Positions 6,490 through 11,463 of a stretch of 11,463 bases of DNA are shown here, in pieces. The stretch covers positions 1 through 11,463 of the forward strand of contig CAMDCQ010000067.1 of assembly GCA_945890595.1 (NCBI GenBank), given 5' to 3'. Origin of the DNA: Chitinophaga pinensis (GTDB taxonomy: Bacteria; Bacteroidota; Bacteroidia; NS11-12g; UBA9320). How positions within the stretch are numbered: position 1 is the first letter of the stretch; the number at the start of each line of letters is the position of its first letter. Position numbers and translations under genes: made by a program. Under the pieces are notes generated by a model. It made no database searches. It had not been told where the DNA came from and worked only from the letters and a program-made list of their open reading frames with translations.

Positions 6490-9144
6490 TTAAAAATCAA
6501 ACCAGCTTCTACGACGGTTTAGTTTCAGGTCTTTTAAAGTGCTAGATTTTACGCTAATACCAAAGTCAAACATCTGACGCTGAATAGGATACCATTTAAA
6601 GGACATTTGCCAACAATGTAAGTCTCTAAAAAATTCAAGTGAAGTGAAAGAGATATCTTTTTTGGTGATGTCATATCCACTGCTTACCCCAATCTTCCAA
6701 TTTTCGGTAAGTTTTATGTCTCCTTGGAACGTTATACTTTGGCTTACCGTTTTTTCTTTTAACACAGGAGTACGGGAATTTAGATTGTAATTTAGATTAA
6801 GACTCCAAGGAAGGTTGAAGTCTACATAGTTTTGTAGGTGATTGTTGATGTACTCTAATTCATCCTCATTCACCTTGTCGGTCTCTTTCTTTTTAAATGC
6901 TTCTGGATTAAGGTTAGTGGAAATAGACACCACGCTTTGAACGAAGTGTCCTAGCTTTTTCATGTCATTGAGTGCGAATTGATTGTAGCGCGTAGCAACC
7001 TCATTCGGGCCTACTAATGTGTAGCTGTAGGGGTCGAACGACGTACTAAAATTCATCCTAATCTTATTCAAGATAGTGGTATTCCCAGAGATATTTAACG
7101 TTGCTAGATTAAAAGAATCCGCCAAGAAGTTATAGCCACTTCCTACATTCAGACTTTCTATGATCTTAATTTTCTTTATTCCTCCGTTGGCAGTATCTTT
7201 AGGGGATCTAACTTTAATCTCTAGGTTGTTTCCAAATCCAAAATTTAAAGATGCTTGTGGTCCACCAATCGGCCGTCCTATTATCCCATTTTCGTATACA
7301 GAATAGGATTTTACCATCATTTGGGAATCAATATACGATTTGTAGCCATTTTGAGCGCCACTTTGAAAATCAGGATTCCAAACTGCGTTTAGGTTGGGTC
7401 GTACAACGTGACGTATTGCTACTATTTTTTTATCTGTAAAAGCTTTCGTTCCGTATAAAATAGTACTAAATCCTATGGAAGTATTATAGGACATAGCTCT
7501 TGAAAAGCCAGTGATATCGTTATTGACAACAACAGAATCTCCTAAAGCATCCCACGTTTTTTCGGTTGTTTTAAAATACCAGTATTCACTAAAACTAAAA
7601 CTTGGAGAAACGGTCACCCATTTTAAAGCTTTAAAAGAGGTATTGATGGGTACAACATGACTTGCACCGTTTCTAAAGTCATCTCTAAGCCGAGGAGTAT
7701 TAAGGCTGGCTTTCATACCAAAAGTCTCACTTACTGCGGCTACTAAAATGGTATCTGCCGTTTTAAGCTCATTCTTAAAAGTACCTTGATACGAAATACC
7801 GAGATTTCGCATAAAACTTTTTGCCGTTTCGTTCTTGGAATAGAAGTTTTTAAAAGGCATTTGCCTACTTAAATTAGCGGTAAACTGAGGCAAAGTCATA
7901 TTCAACTCACCCGTTGACAGATTTTGTGTCATATTCGAATTTATGCTCACATTTACCTTCTTATCCAATATTGCTCTTGAGTATGCAACACTAGAGTTGG
8001 AGTTAGTACTAATAATGTCTTGGTAATTCGTCGTGTTATTTTTAGAGAAATTTCGGGTTAAGAAATTTACGCTTGCGCCAAAACTAGATCCAGGCTTAGC
8101 TTTGGCATCTCGGTTATAGGTCCATCCAATTTTGTAATCTTTCCGGACGGAGTAGGTGGGTGATTCGGGTTCACCAATTTTGAAACTGGATGTTTCAAAA
8201 TTTAAATTACCCTGGTACTTATAGCGTTTGTTATACCGAGAGCTTACAGATGCTCTCCAGCTTCCTCTGAAATAAATATCCCCCATTACTTGAACATCCA
8301 AAAAGTCATTTACAGGCACGTAGTAACCTAGATTTCGTATGTTGAAACCATAGGCTTGAGACTCGCCAAACGTAGGGAAAAGTATGCCTTGTTTTCGTTT
8401 GTCAGGAACAGGGAAAAACCCAAAAGGAACAAAAAGAGGGGTATTAATATCTGCAATTACAAGATTAGCAGGACCCGTGATGATCTGTTTTTTAGGAATT
8501 ACTTTAATCTTATCGGCTTTAATATAAAAATGAGGTTCAGGTAAATCGCAGGTAGTAAACTTGGCGTTTTTTACGTAAATATTTTCTTGGCTATCTCTTA
8601 GCACGCGCTCGCCATGTATGAGTCCATCGCTTTCCGTAGTTAATACGCCAAAGGAAATACCCTTTTTAGACTGGAAGTTATAGCGCATGGTATCTGCTTC
8701 ATACTTTTTCCCATTGTCTTCTAAGCTGGGTCTTCCAACATAATCTAGGGTGCTATCATTTACAATTCCACGAGCCAAAACATCTTTAGAATCAAGGTCG
8801 ATTTCAATATAATTTGCTACGATAATTATTTCTTGGTAGCTTATCTTGGCGTTGCCATACAAATAGGCCTTTCTAGAGGGCATATCTAGTACTATGGAGT
8901 CATCTGCTTCATAATCTAGAGAGGCTTCGAGGTCAGACACGTGTTTATCGATAGAGAATTCTAAACTGTCATAACCGATACTATCGAGTTGATATATAGA
9001 ATCAACAAATTTGCTTGTGGAATCAGCTTGCTGTGCTTGACCAAAAAAAGGTGTATAAAATAGAAAACACAACAAGGCTATACGTTGATACAAAAGCGCC
9101 TGATTTTTAAGGTGTTGGCGATATGTTTTCTTAAAATTGTACAA
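6490..9144 (-). CDS. lptD: LPS-assembly outer-membrane protein LptD
   Basis: LptD is the outer-membrane beta-barrel that inserts lipopolysaccharide into the outer leaflet at the end of the Lpt bridge. The 884-aa length fits Bacteroidota LptD. After a signal peptide ending near GQAQQ (34-38) comes the OstA/LptA-like jellyroll (about 85-215), with AYLYGNAKISYQEIII and ANYIEIDLDSKDVLARG, then CDLPEPHFYIKADKIKV. The barrel begins with PLFVPFGFFPVPDKRKQGI and FPTFGESQAYGF, continues as alternating beta-strand sequence, and ends with a terminal Phe. Only two cysteines remain after the signal peptide, Cys199 in the jellyroll and Cys844 in LHCWQ near the end of the barrel. The start is non-ATG: TTG at 9144 gives the longest frame, and an in-frame TTG at 9093 (codon 18) gives a shorter, more typical signal peptide. 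An in-frame TGA at 9154-9156 blocks further extension. The family call is firm; the start is not. Confidence 0.93.
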   Translation of the reverse strand: MYNFKKTYRQHLKNQALLYQRIALLCFLFYTPFFGQAQQADSTSKFVDSIYQLDSIGYDSLEFSIDKHVSDLEASLDYEADDSIVLDMPSRKAYLYGNAKISYQEIIIVANYIEIDLDSKDVLARGIVNDSTLDYVGRPSLEDNGKKYEADTMRYNFQSKKGISFGVLTTESDGLIHGERVLRDSQENIYVKNAKFTTCDLPEPHFYIKADKIKVIPKKQIITGPANLVIADINTPLFVPFGFFPVPDKRKQGILFPTFGESQAYGFNIRNLGYYVPVNDFLDVQVMGDIYFRGSWRASVSSRYNKRYKYQGNLNFETSSFKIGEPESPTYSVRKDYKIGWTYNRDAKAKPGSSFGASVNFLTRNFSKNNTTNYQDIISTNSNSSVAYSRAILDKKVNVSINSNMTQNLSTGELNMTLPQFTANLSRQMPFKNFYSKNETAKSFMRNLGISYQGTFKNELKTADTILVAAVSETFGMKASLNTPRLRDDFRNGASHVVPINTSFKALKWVTVSPSFSFSEYWYFKTTEKTWDALGDSVVVNNDITGFSRAMSYNTSIGFSTILYGTKAFTDKKIVAIRHVVRPNLNAVWNPDFQSGAQNGYKSYIDSQMMVKSYSVYENGIIGRPIGGPQASLNFGFGNNLEIKVRSPKDTANGGIKKIKIIESLNVGSGYNFLADSFNLATLNISGNTTILNKIRMNFSTSFDPYSYTLVGPNEVATRYNQFALNDMKKLGHFVQSVVSISTNLNPEAFKKKETDKVNEDELEYINNHLQNYVDFNLPWSLNLNYNLNSRTPVLKEKTVSQSITFQGDIKLTENWKIGVSSGYDITKKDISFTSLEFFRDLHCWQMSFKWYPIQRQMFDFGISVKSSTLKDLKLNRRRSWFDF

Positions 9145-9161
9145 AAGAAATAATCAGCTTG

Positions 9162-9189
9162 TTAAAGTAGGTTTAAATATGCGTGCAAA
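9162..9189 (-). promoter_or_regulatory. Weak candidate promoter for lptD
   Basis: Read on the minus strand, TTTG (9186-9189) is followed after 16 nt by TACTTTAA (9162-9169). The Bacteroidota housekeeping pattern is TTTG, a spacer of about 17-23 nt, then TAnnTTTG. The -7 element here matches only TAnnTT and the spacer is slightly short. Its place just upstream of the TTG at 9144 is sensible and would give a very short leader. Confidence 0.25.
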
Positions 9190-9308
9190 TGAATAACTTA
9201 TATACCGCAAAGAACGCCTTCCATTTAAAAATATCATTATTTCTACTGTCGCTTTTGAGGGTTATATGTTCTTATGCTTTGAACAGATTGAAATTATCGA
9301 TAAATTGA
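9189..9308 (+). other. 39-codon ORF with signal-peptide-like sequence, possible gene remnant
   Basis: The ATG at 9189 opens a frame to TGA at 9306-9308 that begins MNNLYTAKNAFHLK and continues ISLFLLSLLRVICSYAL, that is, a charged N-region followed by a hydrophobic core as in a Sec signal peptide. It shares the strand of mlaD and lies where, from memory of Flavobacteria, a secreted N-acetylmuramoyl-L-alanine amidase often sits between lptD and mlaD. No amidase motif follows in the frames I read. It could be the stub of a deleted gene, a real small membrane peptide, or chance. Confidence 0.25.
9291..9306. repeat. Imperfect 16-bp palindrome around TTATCGATAA
   Basis: A perfect 10-bp palindrome TTATCGATAA (9294-9303) extends by two more pairs on each side after one mismatched pair (9293/9304). 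It lies about 150 bp upstream of lptD and 160 bp upstream of the mlaD promoter. An operator role is possible but there is no other support, and AT-rich DNA produces such palindromes by chance. Confidence 0.25.
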
Positions 9309-9444
9309 AGTGCTACAAAGCCGAATCTTGTCTAATGTAAAATGATATTGACAAAATTTAGGGAGTTAACAGAGAAGTATGTGATTTTTAAGATAAAATT
9401 AAGGGTAAATTCAAATAAAGAGACACAACTAGTAGAAGAAAAGA

Positions 9445-9474
9445 TTTACTAATGAATCGCTTCTGGTATATTTG
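9445..9474 (+). promoter_or_regulatory. Bacteroidota-type promoter for mlaD
   Basis: TATATTTG (9467-9474) matches the Bacteroidota -7 consensus TAnnTTTG at every fixed position. TTTA (9445-9448), one base off the TTTG -33 element, lies 18 nt upstream, within the accepted spacing. Transcription would begin near 9480 and leave a leader of about 50 nt before the mlaD ATG at 9533. Both elements are seen directly; activity is inferred. Confidence 0.55.
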
Positions 9475-9532
9475 AACCCTTATATAAGAGTACGTAACAA
9501 GACAGCCTAAAACCAATAGTATAAAACAAGAA

Positions 9533-10489
9533 ATGAAGATAACAAAGGAAACAAAAGTGGGGATTTTAACGGCAACAGCAATTGCCATCTTAGCTTTTGG
9601 ATACAATTTTATGAAGGGGCAAGACATGTTCACTACTTCAAATGAGTACTTTGGGAAGTACGACAGAATTGAAGGACTGTTCAAAAGTAATCCCGTACTT
9701 ATAAATGGTTATAAAGTGGGTAGTGTGACTTCCATCACTATGGATAGAAACGACAGTTTTAGACTAACCGTTGGGATTACCATCCCCGATGATATCAAAT
9801 TGCCTAAGAATTCTATTATGAAAATCGTAAATAATGACATGATAGGAAGTAAAGCGATTGAAATTATTTTTGGAAATAGTACTGAATTTGCGAGTACAGG
9901 CGATTTTTTGGTAGCCGAAAAGGATCAAGGTATTGCACAAGCGGTGAGTGGGGTGCTTGAACCGCTCACAAAAAGCGTGAACTCTGTACTGGGGAACATC
10001 GATACGGCAATCTCGGGTGCAGATTTAGAGGGTACGTTAAAAGATGCATCCTTAGCCTTAAAATCGTTTAAAGAAACTGCAGATAAGTTGAATAAGTTAC
10101 TAGATGGTAAAGACAGAGATATAACTGCCATCTTGAGTAATGTACGAACAACAACTACGGGGTTAAAGGGATTGACTCCAAAGATTGATGGCATATTGAC
10201 TGAAATAGACGCTACTACAAGGGAAATCAGTGCTATAGAGTTTAATGCCCTAGCTACCCACGTGAAAAGTTTAAGTGAGGAACTGGAGAAAACTACTAAG
10301 GCGATAAATGGCAAAGACGGGACGCTGGGTATGTTGGTTAATGACAAGGAAATGTACAATAAACTTGATTCCACAGTAGGTAAGTTAAAGTCACTTCTAG
10401 ACGATATAGAGAAATATCCACGCAGATACACTGGCGTTACAGAACGTCAGCGCAAGAAAGGGGATTCTGCGAAAGCAGACGGAAAATAA
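9533..10489 (+). CDS. mlaD: MlaD/MCE-domain lipid-transport protein
   Basis: This is an inner-membrane-anchored MCE protein, the periplasmic substrate-binding part of Mla-type ABC systems that shuttle phospholipids between the membranes. The 318-aa protein has one membrane helix near residues 9-27 (ILTATAIAILAFGYNFM) and then the MCE domain at about 38-115, with GKYDRIEGLFKSNPVLINGYKVG, KLPKNSIMKIVNNDMIGSKAIEI and GDFL. Residues about 137-290 are predicted helical repeats rich in small, Leu and Lys residues. They lead to DGTLGMLVNDKEMYNKL and DIEKYPRRYTG, the conserved tail of Bacteroidota MCE proteins, and a basic C-terminus. The ATG at 9533 is the natural start because the membrane anchor follows at once and the context is A-rich. 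No MlaE permease or MlaF ATPase gene lies in the window, so the partners are encoded elsewhere. The gene stops 7 bp from the convergent pyrD. Confidence 0.94.
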   Translation: MKITKETKVGILTATAIAILAFGYNFMKGQDMFTTSNEYFGKYDRIEGLFKSNPVLINGYKVGSVTSITMDRNDSFRLTVGITIPDDIKLPKNSIMKIVNNDMIGSKAIEIIFGNSTEFASTGDFLVAEKDQGIAQAVSGVLEPLTKSVNSVLGNIDTAISGADLEGTLKDASLALKSFKETADKLNKLLDGKDRDITAILSNVRTTTTGLKGLTPKIDGILTEIDATTREISAIEFNALATHVKSLSEELEKTTKAINGKDGTLGMLVNDKEMYNKLDSTVGKLKSLLDDIEKYPRRYTGVTERQRKKGDSAKADGK

Positions 10490-10490
10490 C

Positions 10491-10517
10491 AAGGAGTTAT
10501 AAACCTCCCAACTCTTT
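10491..10517. terminator. Weak hairpin at the mlaD/pyrD convergent junction
   Basis: AAGGAGTT (10491-10498) can pair with AACTCTTT (10510-10517) through one G-U pair around an 11-nt loop, followed by one or two more T. Only 7 bp separate the two stop codons, so any terminator must overlap the end of pyrD as this one does. The stem is short and AT-rich. Confidence 0.25.
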
Positions 10518-11463
10518 TACCAAACCTGGCCCGGTGTATATAAATCCGGTATAAACTTCAATTAGATTAGCACCAGCGTCTAGTTTAGATTGTCCGCTAG
10601 CAGCATCTTCTATACCTCCTACACCTATAATGGTCATGTCCGATGTAGAGCGGATGTGCTTCACAAAAGAGTTAGATATTTCTAACACAGGAGCGCCGCT
10701 TATTCCGCCATCTCCAATTTGAATTACCAGTTTTTTATGACTGTTTTTCAGTAGAGTTCTATCAATACTGGTATTCGTAGCAACTATACCTTCAAAGGCA
10801 ATCTCTTGTTGCAGTTCTACAATCTCATCTAGCATGCCAAAGGTTAAATCTGGCGCTATTTTGAGGTAAATGGGTTTCCAGTTCTCTTTTGTTTTTCGAA
10901 TGTCGAGCAATGCCGATATGATTTTCTTTAGTTCTGCTTTGTTTTGAAGTTCTCTTAGATTAGGGGTGTTTGGAGAGCTTACATTAACGATGAAAAAATC
11001 GGCAAGATGATAGAGCTCGTCATAACATTTTACATAATCGTCAACGGCATTTTCATTGGGTGTTGTTTTATTCTTGCCAATGTTAATACCAATTTGCATA
11101 TCACAATTTGGGTGAGTTTTACGGAATGCTTCTAAGCGTTTGCGCAAGGATTTTAACCCCTCATTATTAAATCCCATTCGATTGATTAGGGCTCTGTCTT
11201 TGGTGAGCCTAAATAAACGCGGTTGCGGATTTCCGCTTTGGGGTTTTGGAGTGACTGTTCCTACCTCGATAAAACCAAAGTTAAGCGTATATAACTCATT
11301 CAAAAATTTACCATCCTTATCAAAACCAGCGGCCAAACCTACTTTGTTTTTATACGTTAGGCCATCTATTACAATAGGGTTTGCCGCAAACTGAAAGGCG
11401 GTTCTTACCCAGGGCAACTTGCTTACCATCTTGAATAGACTCATGGTTGTGTAATGAGCCTTT
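10497..11463 (-). CDS. pyrD: Quinone-dependent dihydroorotate dehydrogenase, class 2 (5' end outside window)
   Basis: This enzyme oxidises dihydroorotate to orotate, the fourth step of de novo pyrimidine synthesis, passing electrons through FMN to membrane quinone. The ATG at 11444 is probably internal: the frame stays open to the window edge and reads KAHYTT just before MSLFKM, matching the N-terminal membrane-associating helix region of class 2 enzymes (AHxxT, then LPWVRTAF). About 15-20 further residues should lie to the right. Counting from the Met at 11444, FMN and substrate motifs are GLAAGFDKDG (36-45), GTVTPKPQSGNPQPRLFRL (62-80), NRMGFNN (88-94), NVSSPNTPNLR (154-164, Ser157 matching the class 2 catalytic serine), KIAPDL (195-200), NTS (224-226), GGISG (246-250), GVGGI (274-278) and the phosphate-binding YTGFIYTGP. 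Class 1 enzymes use Cys as the base, so the Ser fixes the class. It is convergent with mlaD. Confidence 0.95.
   Translation of the reverse strand, partial: KAHYTTMSLFKMVSKLPWVRTAFQFAANPIVIDGLTYKNKVGLAAGFDKDGKFLNELYTLNFGFIEVGTVTPKPQSGNPQPRLFRLTKDRALINRMGFNNEGLKSLRKRLEAFRKTHPNCDMQIGINIGKNKTTPNENAVDDYVKCYDELYHLADFFIVNVSSPNTPNLRELQNKAELKKIISALLDIRKTKENWKPIYLKIAPDLTFGMLDEIVELQQEIAFEGIVATNTSIDRTLLKNSHKKLVIQIGDGGISGAPVLEISNSFVKHIRSTSDMTIIGVGGIEDAASGQSKLDAGANLIEVYTGFIYTGPGLVKELGGL

Larger units (their letters stand above)
9145..9532. other. 388-bp divergent intergenic region between lptD and mlaD
   Basis: This gap separates two divergently transcribed envelope genes. It holds a strong Bacteroidota-type promoter element for mlaD (9445-9474), a weak promoter-like pair for lptD (9162-9189), a 39-codon plus-strand ORF (9189-9308) and an imperfect palindrome (9291-9306). 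I found no amidase-like motif (VVLDAGHGG or similar) in the frames I read, no tRNA-like fold and no mobile-element ends. The stretch 9309-9440 is AT-rich with several stop codons and shows nothing I can name. Confidence 0.7.

Noticed and set aside
9388..9684. Minus-strand 98-codon ORF with hydrophobic stretches across the start of mlaD
   Set aside because: Its hydrophobic part is largely the antisense of the mlaD membrane anchor, and it covers the predicted mlaD promoter. It has no recognised motif.
9925..10431. Minus-strand 168-codon ORF inside mlaD
   Set aside because: It is antisense to the conserved MCE-family C-terminal region, and its Ser/Val/Leu-rich composition is what the complement of Lys/Asp/Thr-rich coding sequence gives.

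Overview
This 11.5 kb window looks like ordinary chromosomal DNA from a Bacteroidota bacterium, most probably of the Flavobacteriia or a related marine lineage. The evidence is moderate-to-low GC, A-rich start-codon surroundings without strong Shine-Dalgarno sequences, a perfect TAnnTTTG promoter element, a Bacteroidota-style LptD and MlaD/MCE protein, and signal peptides ending in FSQ or GQAQQ. The genus cannot be fixed from the sequence alone. All six genes belong to known families. I see no tRNA, rRNA, CRISPR array, insertion sequence or phage gene, and no clear undescribed system.

Layout, left to right. (1) Nucleotides 2-697, plus strand: the C-terminal ATPase half of an ABC exporter whose membrane half lies outside the window. 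(2) Nucleotides 705-739: a perfect 14-bp inverted repeat between two convergent genes, probably a two-way terminator. (3) Nucleotides 759-6344, minus strand: a three-gene tripartite efflux operon transcribed as adaptor, RND pump, TolC-like outer-membrane channel, with a 2-bp gap and then a 14-bp overlap. (4) Nucleotides 6490-9144, minus strand: lptD, encoding the outer-membrane lipopolysaccharide translocon. (5) Nucleotides 9145-9532: a 388-bp divergent intergenic region holding a good promoter for the next gene and a short signal-peptide-like ORF. (6) Nucleotides 9533-10489, plus strand: a MlaD/MCE-domain lipid-transport protein. (7) Nucleotides 10497-11463, minus strand: quinone-dependent dihydroorotate dehydrogenase (pyrD), whose true N-terminus lies beyond the right edge.

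The shared theme is the cell envelope. The RND system exports small molecules through both membranes, LptD inserts LPS into the outer leaflet, and the MCE protein probably moves phospholipid between the membranes. Only pyrD, in pyrimidine biosynthesis, falls outside this theme. The points most worth a second look are: lptD has no possible ATG start; the space between lptD and mlaD lacks the amidase gene I would expect there in Flavobacteria and holds only a 39-codon ORF starting like a signal peptide; LptD has just two cysteines after its signal peptide, placed to form one interdomain disulfide; and the RND pump has Asn where AcrB has its proton-relay lysine.
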